Source of the DNA: a virus
Length of the DNA stretch: 23,831 nucleotides
Virus record (IMG/VR): IMGVR_UViG_3300046485_000020
Span: 1-23,831 of that record
Strand: one strand, 5' to 3'
Position numbers and translations under genes: made by a program. Under the pieces are notes generated by a model. That model was not told where the DNA came from and made no database searches. It worked only from the letters and a program-made list of their open reading frames with translations. Shown piece by piece: positions 14,491 to 22,683 of the stretch; positions within the stretch are counted from its first letter, which is position 1, and each line of letters begins with the position of its first letter.

Positions 14491-14688
14491 TCAGGCTTCG
14501 CTGGAGTACGTCTTCTGAGAGGTTCGATTGCCAACACGCCACTTGCTCGTGGTCAGTGTCGCATACCCGAAATCCTCTCCGATCTTCACTCGGTCTTTCA
14601 CAAGTTCGCCCAACTTCGTCCCGTAGTAGAACCGGGTGCGGCTTCCCTTGGTAACGCACAGCACCTTCTGATGGCGCGGATAACCCAC
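14491..14688 (-). CDS. 65-residue basic hypothetical protein
   Basis: Starts at a GTG (14688) with AAAGGAG at 14697-14703, eight bases upstream. A nearer ATG directly after the binding site is in another frame and less well spaced. The protein is basic and contains KVLCVTKGSRTRFYYGTKLG and TSKWRVGNRTSQKTYSSE, suggesting a small beta-rich fold. It is the first gene after the major capsid gene, separated from it by a 96-base gap with a hairpin. Function not recognised. Confidence 0.6.
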   Translation of the reverse strand: MGYPRHQKVLCVTKGSRTRFYYGTKLGELVKDRVKIGEDFGYATLTTSKWRVGNRTSQKTYSSEA

Positions 14689-14715
14689 GGGCTCATCTCC
14701 TTTCGAGTGTCACGA

Positions 14716-14767
14716 GGCGGTTTCTTTGAAGGTCGGGTGCCGAGTCCCGGCCCGCTCAGTCACCGCC
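14716..14767 (-). other. Nested hairpin in the gap after the capsid gene
   Basis: GGCGGT at 14716-14721 pairs with ACCGCC at 14762-14767. Inside, 14734-14754 forms a second G+C-rich stem (CGGG with CCCG, plus an inner CCGG/TCGG) with a three-base loop. The gap between the capsid stop (14785) and the next start (14688) holds nothing else except a ribosome binding site. No T tract follows, so it may be a partial terminator, an RNA processing site or a stabiliser of the capsid mRNA. Confidence 0.4.
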
Positions 14768-14784
14768 CCGTGATAAAACTCCAA

Positions 14785-15747
14785 CTAGCCGTTGGTAACG
14801 CCGGTCATGGCAGCCCACGAACTCGGGTGATCGAGCTGAAGCGTGCACTCGAAGAGCACGATGCCCCTCGTGTGATCGCCCGACTTGCCCATCGGCTTGT
14901 GCTGCGGGGGACGGTAGAACGCGATCTTCGCCATCGACCGATCCCCGATGTAGTACGCGCCCACAGCGGACGACGTGCTGATCGGGATGAAACGGTCGGT
15001 GATGACCGCGTACAACTGGTTGAACGGCGTCTCGAACACGTCGATGTTCGCCACGAGCCGCTGATCGGTCGCCGCGATGTTACGGACGTTGCCCGAGCCA
15101 GACGACACGGTAGCGTTCACGAACTGCCTCTTGCTCGCAGGAGCGAACCAGATCGAGTCCGGCTCAGCACCGTTCTCGAACAGGGTCTGCGACAGCGTGC
15201 AGATGTCAGCCGTGGTCACACCACCAGAGGAACTCCCGGAGATCGAGATGCCGAACCCGCGGAACCCGGCCATGAGCGGAGCCGTGGTGGCCTCAGCACC
15301 CGTGGCGGAACCCGTCGAGTTGACGGCCCACAGCCGCGACTCACAGTTGCGAGCCGTGACCTTGAACTCCTTCATGACCTGATGCTCGTACATGTCGCGG
15401 ATGCCAGCGGGATTGGCGTCCCGCTCGCGATCGGACACGAAGACGTGACGCGAGAAGATCTGCGTTCCGTTGACGAGCCGGGTGGGTGAAGTGAGCGTGT
15501 CACCAGAGAAGTCCACAGCCTCGGCAACACCGGCAGTGGAGGTCGCGGCGAGAGTGTCCACGGTCCACGAGTGGACCACGTCCTTCGCACGGATCTTGGG
15601 AGCACTGGAGAACATCGGCGTCTGGAACGAATCCAGAATCGTCACGATGTCCACTAGGTCCTCGTGGTGAACGCCTGTGGCGTTGGGGAAGAACCCAACG
15701 TCAAAGGTTGAGAGAAGACCAGCGGATACGCACTGCGAACCGGGCAT
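14785..15747 (-). CDS. Major capsid protein (DUF5309/SU10-like, HK97-type fold)
   Basis: A protein of 320 residues matching the DUF5309/SU10 capsid family. An N-terminal DLVDIVTILDSFQTPMFSSAP is followed by KDVVHSWTVDTLA, SPTRLVNGTQIFSRHVFVSD, the helix EHQVMKEFKVTARNCESRLW and MAGFRGFGI. The C-terminal half has ICTLSQTLFENGAEPDSIW and IAFYRPPQHKPMGKSGD. Members self-assemble into the icosahedral shell. The start has GGAGG upstream. It follows the scaffold gene by 22 bases, the usual order. Its Ser/Thr-rich loops (ISGSSSGGVTT, ATDQ) would be plausible sites for the glycosylation inferred from this phage's glycan genes; no modification can be seen from sequence. Confidence 0.88.
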   Translation of the reverse strand: MPGSQCVSAGLLSTFDVGFFPNATGVHHEDLVDIVTILDSFQTPMFSSAPKIRAKDVVHSWTVDTLAATSTAGVAEAVDFSGDTLTSPTRLVNGTQIFSRHVFVSDRERDANPAGIRDMYEHQVMKEFKVTARNCESRLWAVNSTGSATGAEATTAPLMAGFRGFGISISGSSSGGVTTADICTLSQTLFENGAEPDSIWFAPASKRQFVNATVSSGSGNVRNIAATDQRLVANIDVFETPFNQLYAVITDRFIPISTSSAVGAYYIGDRSMAKIAFYRPPQHKPMGKSGDHTRGIVLFECTLQLDHPSSWAAMTGVTNG

Positions 15748-15769
15748 GTCCTATGCCTCCGGCCGACTC

Positions 15770-16477
15770 CTATTGGTTGAGGAAGTCGTCCTTGATGACT
15801 GACCTGAGTCGCAGTTTGGCGTAAGCCTGCGCGTCCCTGCTGGAGCCGGTCTTCTGGAACTGCTCGAAAGCAGTCTGAAGTTCCTGCGATCCATCGGGAG
15901 CGCGACGACTTTCTCCACCACGACTCGACGGAATGGCCGCCTCCGCAGAGTTACCGACCACACCGTTTCCGGGGGGCGGTGACGTGCGGCGACGGGAGTC
16001 TCCGAACTTGAGGAAGGCGTACTCTATCGCCTCTTTCGGTGCGGCCTCGAACAACTTCGGGTACGAGACCGAGAGTTCCGGGTCGGAAGCGATGAAGGAA
16101 GCCACGTCGTTCTCGAACTGGACGTAGTCAGGATGGGAACTGACGACCCTCCCGCGAGCCTGCATCCCGTTGGTGATCGGTGCGAAGGCCCGGTTGATCC
16201 TCTCGCCCACATAGGCGTCAAGAGCATCGGTCGGGACTCCGAACTCGGTCAACCGTTCCTCGGGAGAAGACGTGCGGCGGTCCGGCACGTTCTGGCGTCC
16301 GTTCGGGAGACCATTCGTGAGGACCTGTGCGATCAAGGCGTCCTTCTTCGTGTTCTCGTCAAAGAGACGCTTGCCCTCGGCATCACTGGCCCGCTTGGCA
16401 GCAACAAGAGCCTCGACCGTGGGATAGCCCATGAGATCGGGGTTCAACGGCTGCTGGACCTGTCCATCGTCTGCCAT
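15770..16477 (-). CDS. Capsid scaffold protein
   Basis: A protein of 235 residues, highly charged, helical and rich in Ala, Glu, Arg and Ser, placed directly between the portal region and the major capsid gene as scaffolds usually are. It has an N-terminal helix (VEALVAAKRASDAEGKRLFDE), a middle HPDYVQFENDVASFIAS and PKEAIEYAFLKFG segment, a Pro/Ser-rich linker, and a basic C-terminal helix (AQAYAKLRLRSVIKDDFLNQ). A basic C-terminal helical end is the coat-binding part in P22-type scaffolds; here that is inference. An AAAGGAAG lies upstream of the ATG. Confidence 0.75.
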   Translation of the reverse strand: MADDGQVQQPLNPDLMGYPTVEALVAAKRASDAEGKRLFDENTKKDALIAQVLTNGLPNGRQNVPDRRTSSPEERLTEFGVPTDALDAYVGERINRAFAPITNGMQARGRVVSSHPDYVQFENDVASFIASDPELSVSYPKLFEAAPKEAIEYAFLKFGDSRRRTSPPPGNGVVGNSAEAAIPSSRGGESRRAPDGSQELQTAFEQFQKTGSSRDAQAYAKLRLRSVIKDDFLNQ

Positions 16478-16495
16478 GACTGACTTCCTTTCCGG

Positions 16496-16813
16496 CTACT
16501 GGTTCGCAGTGCCGTCGCCCTCGGGCGAGTTCTGACGGTCGAGTTCGTCGGCCCGTCGGTTCACTTCATTCGCCGCGATTTCGTTCTTCCAGACCGCGAT
16601 CATCCACTCACAGTCACGGATGATGGCCCGGAGGATTTCATCGTCGGTGTCGAAGTCGCCGCCCTTGTATGCCGTCGCTCGTTCTGAGCGGGACAAGCAC
16701 AGCGCCTTCACTGCCTGATGCCCTCGGTTCACGAGAGCAGGTTGCATCACTTCAACCCAGCCAGAGGTCGAAACCGTCTGGCGAATCTTCTGGCACTGGT
16801 CGTTGGATAGCAT
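16496..16813 (-). CDS. Hypothetical protein, helical
   Basis: A protein of 105 residues, soluble and helical, with an N-terminal CQKIRQTVSTSGWVEVMQ segment, a middle SRSERATAYKGGDFDTDDEI and a long charged C-terminal helix (CEWMIAVWKNEIAANEVNRR). It lies between a small gene after the portal and the scaffold. The ATG has GGAGAG about ten bases upstream. The family was not recognised with confidence. Small helical proteins in this position occur in many podoviruses without known function. Confidence 0.7.
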   Translation of the reverse strand: MLSNDQCQKIRQTVSTSGWVEVMQPALVNRGHQAVKALCLSRSERATAYKGGDFDTDDEILRAIIRDCEWMIAVWKNEIAANEVNRRADELDRQNSPEGDGTANQ

Positions 16814-16827
16814 CGTCGCTTACTCTC

Positions 16828-17139
16828 CTATGCCTTCGTTCGGACGGGCTTTGCCATCCGAGACACCCGCAGGGCTTCTTGCTCGTGGAGTTTCAGCGCG
16901 TAATTGGTGGCATCGTCCTCGTTGTCAAAAATACCGAGGTGCTGCCGCGTCCTACGATATTCTGAAATCGCGTCCTTGTTGCTCACCACCCTGCCGCCGA
17001 CAACCGTCGGGATCAGGGTGAATCCGCTGTCCGTACCAACACTTATGCTGCGAACCGTGCTCACCGTTCCGTCCGCGTTCTTAACCGGACGAATCTTCGT
17101 TACGTCAATGTTCCCCGGAACTCTCGGTCCGTTGCCCAT
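16828..17139 (-). CDS. Standalone conserved phage domain (GNID / LIPTVV / HLGIFD type)
   Basis: A protein of 103 residues made of one domain that I recognise as a recurring phage module: GNIDVTKIRPVKNADGT, STVRSISVGTD, LIPTVVGGRVVSNKDAI, then a YRRTRQHLGIFDNEDDATNYA helix and a LHEQE end. It is usually found inside large internal virion proteins or transglycosylases, but here it forms the whole protein. Its molecular role is not known. It is coupled to the portal gene by a TAATG overlap, which suggests a head or portal-associated job. Confidence 0.75.
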   Translation of the reverse strand: MGNGPRVPGNIDVTKIRPVKNADGTVSTVRSISVGTDSGFTLIPTVVGGRVVSNKDAISEYRRTRQHLGIFDNEDDATNYALKLHEQEALRVSRMAKPVRTKA

Positions 17140-19097
17140 TAGTTCGTGGTTCCCGGCATCTTGCCTGTGTTGGCCGTCTGCATCAGACGACCCAGTACCT
17201 GCGGGTCCATCTGGTCCAACGATGAACTCACCATGGTTGCGACTGACTCAGGACTGACACCAGCCTGCTCGGCCGTCTGGTTGACCGCAGGAACCTTCTG
17301 CACCAGCAGGTCATCGACGTTCGTGAAGTCGAACAGATCGAATGCCTGCCGCGCGAAGTTGCCCCAGTTGACCAGTTGCAGCAAGGCCGGATTCGAGGAC
17401 ATCATCTGGAGCAGGGCCACCAGGTTCTGCTGCCTCACCGATCGGCCCATCATCTGCGAAGCGCCCACAGCCCTCGCACGGTAGTCAGGAACAAGATCGT
17501 CGTAATCGATCTGCTCGTTGACCGCATGGTACGGAAGCCCGGTGTCCGGGTCCGTCGTTGCGATGCTCCCGAGAATCTTGATCTCCTGAGGAAGCGGCAG
17601 CCAAAGCCTGTCCATGTGGCGGAAGGCGTCGGCAAGAGGCTCAATGAAACCTTCCTCGGCCAGACGAGTCTCCATCGCCAGACGGGTCAGGGCATTCTCC
17701 TGCCTCCCAAGGAAGCCTCTCGCAGTCTCGCGGGCAGGACCAGCCTGACCCATCAGGCTCTCCGTCTCTCCGGTCCCGAGCTGCATCATCTGGAACAGCT
17801 GGCCGATCTCCGTGTAGGCGGCATTCAGCCCACTCATGTTCGGGACCAGAGCGCGGATGTTGCTCTCATCCGCTGCACCGTCCACGAGGATGATCCGCCC
17901 TGCACGGGTGAACAGGTGCTGCGTGTTGATGTTCGCCCCCGCTGAAGCCACGTACATCGGGTCAATCAGCGAGTCCAGAGCATCCAACTTCTGATTCGCC
18001 AGTCGGTTAGCGGTCTGCTGGGGACCAAAGGCAATCTCTGTCTTGGCAACCCCGTCGAACGAGTACGGGTCCGGCATCGGGCAGTAGGTGACGAAGGGCA
18101 TCTGGTTGTTGCCCATCGCCCCTTCGCGGTTCTTCATGACCACTCGACCATTGCCGACTGCAATGCAGCGGAACCGAATGCCGTCAGGAGCGAACTCTGC
18201 CGGTACGTACCCGTGCATCTCCCAGATTTCTACGGGCTTGGAGAACCGCTCGGACTGGCGGGCCTGATAGTCGTACTGGGTCCGGTACGTCACCCTGCGC
18301 TGGGCGAACTCCGCAGCCGCAGTTCCCTCAAGGGGATAGGACCGCAGGGCTTCCACAGCCTGTGGGTCGAAGTACGGGTTCGGTCCCGCGGCGTCGTTGA
18401 TGAGGTCGTCAAGGTCCACCCAGTAGCGGTGAATGGCCCACGCCATGTCCGAGAGCCTGATCTTGCCCGGCTGCTGCCAGAAGTCCAGCCGGTCCACCGT
18501 CGTCCAGTCCGGACCGTTGAACATCTCGGCGTCGTACTCACGGACCACGGGAACCGAGTAGCCGGGTGCGACTTGCTCCAAACGGCGAATACGCGTCTTG
18601 CGCGTCAGGTTCTTCCAGCCGTAGCGGGCGATCCCTGTCCCACAAATGTCTGCGGACAGGAAGAAGTCGCATGCCTTGATGATCGAATCGGCGTCCTTCA
18701 TCTGCGCCGAAATCAAGACCTCGTTCTTCTTGGCACGAGCACGATCCTCGGGAGCGTAGCCCTCGAACGAAACGATGGGCCATGACCCGAACGACGATTG
18801 CACCTTCCGGGCAACATCGCTTTGGATCATGGCGAACGTGAAGGGAATGCTCACGTTGTTGCGGAATGCCGCCAGTCGTCCCTTCCAGACTCCACGGTAC
18901 GTGTCGTACCACTGCTGGAGCTTGGTGAACGTTCCCTGGTTGTACCGCTGGGAGTGCTGCCTGCGAGCATCCACAAGTTCGATGATGCGTGCGGAGGACA
19001 CACGCACGTTCGGCAACTGAGCAGGAGCGGGGCTGTAGCGAGTCGAGCCGGGGCCACCCTTGCCCGCATACGGGTCGCCGCGTGGCGTCTGGATCAT
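17139..19097 (-). CDS. Portal protein (P22/T7 head-tail connector type)
   Basis: A protein of 652 residues, intermediate between T7-type and P22-type portals. It has an N-terminal helical part (IIELVDARRQHSQRYNQGTF, WYDTYRGVWKGR), VSIPFTFAMIQSDVARKVQ, a wing region with ICGTGIARYGWKNLTRK, the conserved FVTYCPMPDPYSFDGVA, then NRLANQKLDALDSLIDPMY. The C-terminal part is a Gln/Met-rich helical barrel-like end. Portals form the dodecameric ring through which DNA is packed. The ATG has GGAGGG upstream. It starts the head-gene block and is separated from the terminase by the glycan cassette. Confidence 0.87.
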   Translation of the reverse strand: MIQTPRGDPYAGKGGPGSTRYSPAPAQLPNVRVSSARIIELVDARRQHSQRYNQGTFTKLQQWYDTYRGVWKGRLAAFRNNVSIPFTFAMIQSDVARKVQSSFGSWPIVSFEGYAPEDRARAKKNEVLISAQMKDADSIIKACDFFLSADICGTGIARYGWKNLTRKTRIRRLEQVAPGYSVPVVREYDAEMFNGPDWTTVDRLDFWQQPGKIRLSDMAWAIHRYWVDLDDLINDAAGPNPYFDPQAVEALRSYPLEGTAAAEFAQRRVTYRTQYDYQARQSERFSKPVEIWEMHGYVPAEFAPDGIRFRCIAVGNGRVVMKNREGAMGNNQMPFVTYCPMPDPYSFDGVAKTEIAFGPQQTANRLANQKLDALDSLIDPMYVASAGANINTQHLFTRAGRIILVDGAADESNIRALVPNMSGLNAAYTEIGQLFQMMQLGTGETESLMGQAGPARETARGFLGRQENALTRLAMETRLAEEGFIEPLADAFRHMDRLWLPLPQEIKILGSIATTDPDTGLPYHAVNEQIDYDDLVPDYRARAVGASQMMGRSVRQQNLVALLQMMSSNPALLQLVNWGNFARQAFDLFDFTNVDDLLVQKVPAVNQTAEQAGVSPESVATMVSSSLDQMDPQVLGRLMQTANTGKMPGTTN

Positions 19098-19130
19098 CCG
19101 TGGTCCCTCCGGCGCGGAATACTACGCTCC

Positions 19131-19973
19131 CTAAATCGTCTCGTCCACAGTTGTCAACCACTTATCTCTGAAAACAGGCCAGACCGTCCTCAGTCCGATC
19201 TCGGTGTCGTTGACCTGATTTTCCCCGAGGTTGTTCCAGATCACCCGGGGAGCATCGTTTCCGATCCGGTCATGGACGCGGATAGCCGGGATTTTGAGCG
19301 CTCCGGCCACCGTAATCGGTGCCGAACCGCACCCGATCATGGCCCGGGACCCGGCAATGAACTGTGCCAGCTTCAGGAAGTCCCCACCGTCATCGAACTC
19401 GGACCAGCCGGGATAGGCCGTCATACCGACCTCCCGGTCATCCGGGGAGCCGACGAAGGCGATGTCATCAAACAGGGCCTCCAGTTCCTCCCTGATCGAA
19501 GAGAGGAACCGCCACATGGTAGGGGTCGAGCGGTTGTGGGGGCACACGGACTGGCCGTGGACCACGAGGCGGTTCTTCTTCTCCACATCCCCGACCTCAA
19601 GGCTGGGAGTGTTGGACAAGTCTTCAACCTCAACCCTGACCGGAACTCGGGAATCCTGGAGGGTCTGGAGGGTGATCTGCCGAGCGGGGAAGGAACGCAT
19701 CCCGAGGTGGTAGATCGTGTTCCCCTCGAACGCGCTGGTCGGCAGGTTCAGATGGAATGGCTGTCCTCCGCAACCGTAGTTCTCGACGCCTCCGACGAGC
19801 TTGACTTTCTCGACGCATGACTGGGCCTCGAACAATGAAACGAGTGGCTTGCAGGTTGTCTCGTCCATCCAGAGTTCAATCTTCTCTCCAGATTTCTTGG
19901 CGTAGTGATAGGCGACAGGCCACTGAAGGATGGAATCGCCAATCTTCCCCGGCATCGTGAACACAGTAGCCAT
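19131..19973 (-). CDS. GT9-like glycosyltransferase (heptosyltransferase-type)
   Basis: A protein of 280 residues with the GT9 pattern. An N-terminal MPGKIGDSILQWPVAYHYAK corresponds to the GxxGDxxLxxP loop of ADP-heptose-type transferases. The C-terminal FLKLAQFIAGSRAMIGCGSAPITVAGALKIPAI corresponds to the donor-binding segment. Length is slightly short for the family, mainly in the linker. The natural donor and acceptor cannot be read from the sequence. It overlaps the stop of the FkbM gene (TAATG) and is the last gene of the glycan cassette, before the portal. Confidence 0.75.
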   Translation of the reverse strand: MATVFTMPGKIGDSILQWPVAYHYAKKSGEKIELWMDETTCKPLVSLFEAQSCVEKVKLVGGVENYGCGGQPFHLNLPTSAFEGNTIYHLGMRSFPARQITLQTLQDSRVPVRVEVEDLSNTPSLEVGDVEKKNRLVVHGQSVCPHNRSTPTMWRFLSSIREELEALFDDIAFVGSPDDREVGMTAYPGWSEFDDGGDFLKLAQFIAGSRAMIGCGSAPITVAGALKIPAIRVHDRIGNDAPRVIWNNLGENQVNDTEIGLRTVWPVFRDKWLTTVDETI

Positions 19974-20587
19974 TACGACTCCTCCTTGAGCAGCCAGACA
20001 TCATTGTGACAGTTGCGACCTATTTTCTTGTACCCGAAAGACTCAAGGTAGAGATCAATCGGTCCCACCTTATCCCAGCACTCAATAACCAGCACTTTCG
20101 GCTTCCACTTCTCCAGATCACAACCCTTCAACACACTCAACTCAGTTCCCTCGGTATCCACGCACAGCAGATCCAGTTGCGGGAACTGCCAGAGGGCCAA
20201 AAGGCTGTCCACCGTGCAGACAGGCACAGGGATCTTCTTGAACCGCACCCCTTCTGTTGGGTAGAGGTCTTCCCTCAGCGTCGGGGTCAGAGCCGAGAAC
20301 GCTTCGGGGTTGAGTTCGTTGACATGGAAGATCGCTGATCCTGACTCGTGAGCACACGCGCACATGTGAACGAATGCCCGATGCCTCTTGAGCATGGGTC
20401 CGAACTCAGGGTTCGCCTCCACACTCAGGATCGTCCAGCGATGAGCCGCCTCAAGCTGGTAGGTCGTGTTGATCGAGATGCCATCCGAGGCACCTACGTC
20501 CACGCCCCAGCCGATGTAGCCTTCAGGGAACTGGTCGAGGATGAACTGAGCGAGATGTCCGTTCGGAGGCCAGAGCGTGTGGTTCAT
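19973..20587 (-). CDS. FkbM-family SAM-dependent methyltransferase
   Basis: A protein of 204 residues with the FkbM fold motifs: GVDVGASDGISINTTY (SAM site, about residues 28-43), SVEANPEFGPML, LLCVDTEGTELSVLKGCD (a family hallmark) and VLVIECWDKVG. FkbM enzymes methylate hydroxyl groups, often on sugars or polyketides; here the target is presumably a sugar because it sits among glycosyltransferases. It is coupled to both neighbours by overlaps (ATGA and TAATG). The early part of the coding DNA is somewhat lower in G+C than the structural genes. Confidence 0.9.
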   Translation of the reverse strand: MNHTLWPPNGHLAQFILDQFPEGYIGWGVDVGASDGISINTTYQLEAAHRWTILSVEANPEFGPMLKRHRAFVHMCACAHESGSAIFHVNELNPEAFSALTPTLREDLYPTEGVRFKKIPVPVCTVDSLLALWQFPQLDLLCVDTEGTELSVLKGCDLEKWKPKVLVIECWDKVGPIDLYLESFGYKKIGRNCHNDVWLLKEES

Positions 20588-21318
20588 TGAACCGACCCGG
20601 AGACTTCCGCTGTCTCCTTGCGCTTGGGTCGGCCTGCGGCCTCATGTCCCTTGAGGTCATTCAGGGCATCACCGAAGTGACTGGCAAAGAAGTCGTAGAG
20701 CGCGATGATGTCTGCGGGATAGCGGTCACGGTTCTTGGAGTCCAGTCCCGGATGGTCAATCCAGAACTCACTCGGGAGAGACTGCCGCAGGGACTCCGTC
20801 GCCAGACCAAGAGCGGCGACCACCGAAGGCCATCCCCAGTGATAGAGGCCCGGCCACGCGAAGTAGCCCAGCCTCTTGACCCACTCCCTAGAGACGAACG
20901 GCATGTCCACGTCCTTGCTCTTGTGAGCAGGGGCCACGACCATTGCACCTGCGGTGATCTGACGGATGACATGCTCATCCCACGCAGGAGTCGTGACCTT
21001 GGCATCGTCCGGCACGAACCCGAAAGCGGCGTAGCTCTCCAGCTCATCGCGGGAGATCAGGTTCGCTGCTGCCAGTGGGCCAATGCGAGGACCCCGTCTG
21101 ACGATCATGTGAGCCAGTGGACTCTCGGTCCAGCCATAGAGAGTCTTCTGGTCATCGTCAATGTAGGCCGCCACGTCCACTGACGTGCTCGTGTGCAGGA
21201 CCGAGTGAACGAGGTCAGCCAGTTGCTTGGGGCGGTCACGGGTCGGAACGATAACCAGGATCTTGGCTTCTGGTCCCACGGCCTTGGGCCACGGGTCGGG
21301 AGTCCGGGTCTTGGTCAC
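20584..21318 (-). CDS. GT-A-like glycosyltransferase, paralogue 2
   Basis: A protein of 244 residues with a GT-A-like nucleotide-sugar fold. An ILVIVPTRDRPKQLADLV start strand is followed by YIDDDQKT, RRGPRIGPLAAANLI, the probable metal-binding FVPDDAKVTTPAWDEHVI, and GYFAWPGLYHWGWPSV. It shares these blocks in order with the protein at 22684-23337. The C terminus is a charged tail (AAGRPKRKETAEVSG). The GTG start overlaps the methyltransferase stop (GTGA). No signal or membrane segment is present, so it acts in the cytoplasm. Donor and acceptor are unknown. Confidence 0.75.
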   Translation of the reverse strand: MTKTRTPDPWPKAVGPEAKILVIVPTRDRPKQLADLVHSVLHTSTSVDVAAYIDDDQKTLYGWTESPLAHMIVRRGPRIGPLAAANLISRDELESYAAFGFVPDDAKVTTPAWDEHVIRQITAGAMVVAPAHKSKDVDMPFVSREWVKRLGYFAWPGLYHWGWPSVVAALGLATESLRQSLPSEFWIDHPGLDSKNRDRYPADIIALYDFFASHFGDALNDLKGHEAAGRPKRKETAEVSGSVQ

Positions 21319-22556
21319 AGGACAAATTCCACGTTCGGGAGCGGGAAGATCATCGTCGTTCCGGACCTCAGCAAGTCCTTCTCCCTCTCCACGAACTCGT
21401 TCCTAAACGCCCATGGCAGTACCATCAGGTGCTTCGGCTTCTCGGCACGCATGTAGTCCTCGGTGTAGATGTCCAGCCACGATCCCGACATCTTGAGTCC
21501 GTACTTGAGCGGGTTCCGGTCCGCGATTCCCCTGAACGCACTATCGAGGTCGAGGTACTGGAGCAGGGCACAGCCCTTCGTGCTCGCTCCATAGAGCCAG
21601 AGGCGGTCATGGTAGGAGATCGAACCCGTGATGAGATCGGTCATTGAGTTCTTCCACTTGACCGTTCTCGACGCGAACAGTTCTGCGTCGTCCTCGCTGA
21701 CCCGCCGATGCTCAGAGAGCAGGATGGCCCCACTGCGGTAAACGATCTTCTCCGCAGCCACGCGAATGGACCCACCGTTCACGTCGTTGTAGGTGATGCC
21801 GATGATGACCAGCCCGTGACGACGGTACAGAGCCTCCAGTGCGTGAACGTCGTAGTAACACAGGTGCTCATGGCAGATCGCGTCGAAGGCGTTCTTGCGA
21901 AGCATCGTCGGGGAGTCGTTCAGTTGGTTGATCCAGACCCCGTCAGCGCTCAGGCACTTGACGATGTCCGCAACGAACTTGTTCGGGTCATCGAGGTCGT
22001 AGAACATCGCAGCCGACGTGATGACATCACAGGCACCCGTCACCTTGCTCAAGCTCATGCCCGTTGGCTTCATCAGGCACTCGTGATCGGCCGTGAAGAA
22101 GTCGGAGATCACGTGGTTCGCAATCCCCTCCAGGATGGGCTTGAAGTTGAGCGCTGGCTCACAGGCGATCTTGGTAAAGCTGGGAGGGACCTCGCCCAGC
22201 AGGTAGCCGTCATTCGCACCGATGTCCAGCCACGTTCCCGCATGATGGTAGAGCAGGCCCGTCTTCACGAGATCGGTCAGGGCGTCCTTCATGGTCTGGT
22301 TGACGCTCGACCGATACCAGAACTCGCGGTAGAGCAGGTCGGGGTCAACCGTGTGCTCAAGCTGGAGCAGTCCACATGACGAGCAGCGCATCAGGTTGAG
22401 CGGAGACCTCGGGAGGTCGAGGTCCACCTTCTTGACGAAGTCCACGAGATACTGGTCCCCGAGATAGAGAACGGGGTTCAGTTTGCCGTCTAGGCATGAC
22501 CGGCAGTGAGTCCGCTTCTTCGACACCTTACTCGGGGACATCTCGGCAATGGTCAT
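21315..22556 (-). CDS. Sugar C-methyltransferase-like protein (TylC3/NovU type)
   Basis: With the ATG at 22556 the protein has 413 residues, the usual family length. It has an N-terminal zinc site (Cys 18, 21, 58 and 61), a SAM site LDIGANDGYLL (about 110-120), the motif AICHEHLCYYDV (CHEH at 228-231), NGGSIRVAA, and a C-terminal Rossmann-like domain with LWLYGASTKGCALLQYL. Relatives C-methylate NDP-keto-deoxysugars; the HEH is part of their active site, with Tyr in place of this Cys in the TylC3/TcaB9 type. The start is chosen for AAGGA at 22564-22568, seven bases upstream. The frame is open to an ATG at 22712, which would add 52 residues before the zinc site and overlap the gene before it. 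Confidence 0.85.
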   Translation of the reverse strand: MTIAEMSPSKVSKKRTHCRSCLDGKLNPVLYLGDQYLVDFVKKVDLDLPRSPLNLMRCSSCGLLQLEHTVDPDLLYREFWYRSSVNQTMKDALTDLVKTGLLYHHAGTWLDIGANDGYLLGEVPPSFTKIACEPALNFKPILEGIANHVISDFFTADHECLMKPTGMSLSKVTGACDVITSAAMFYDLDDPNKFVADIVKCLSADGVWINQLNDSPTMLRKNAFDAICHEHLCYYDVHALEALYRRHGLVIIGITYNDVNGGSIRVAAEKIVYRSGAILLSEHRRVSEDDAELFASRTVKWKNSMTDLITGSISYHDRLWLYGASTKGCALLQYLDLDSAFRGIADRNPLKYGLKMSGSWLDIYTEDYMRAEKPKHLMVLPWAFRNEFVEREKDLLRSGTTMIFPLPNVEFVL

Positions 22557-22563
22557 CATCCCG

Positions 22564-22568
22564 TCCTT
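22564..22568 (-). promoter_or_regulatory. Ribosome binding site deciding the methyltransferase start (AAGGA)
   Basis: AAGGA lies four bases before an ATG at 22559 and seven before a second ATG at 22556. With either one the protein has the length typical of sugar C-methyltransferases. The upstream ATG pair at 22712 and 22709 has only a weak AGG. Confidence 0.5.
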
Positions 22569-22683
22569 GGATACGCTCGTCCTGAGCCTTGTTCGCATCA
22601 TGACTTCGGCCTCGTCATCCTTCCTGCGCGGAATCCCGCCTTCCATGCCATCGCTATGAACTTGATCCACATCCACGACAGTT

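Noticed and set aside
19152-19157. TTGACA on the minus strand upstream of the portal gene, possible -35 box
   Set aside because: No acceptable -10 box lies 16-18 bases downstream; the closest (TAGTAT) is 27 bases away. It is also within the end of the GT9 coding sequence.
18798-19820. Plus-strand open frame of 340 codons across the portal and GT9 genes
   Set aside because: It runs antisense through two well-supported genes and their boundary, with Arg/His/Val-rich composition and no motif.
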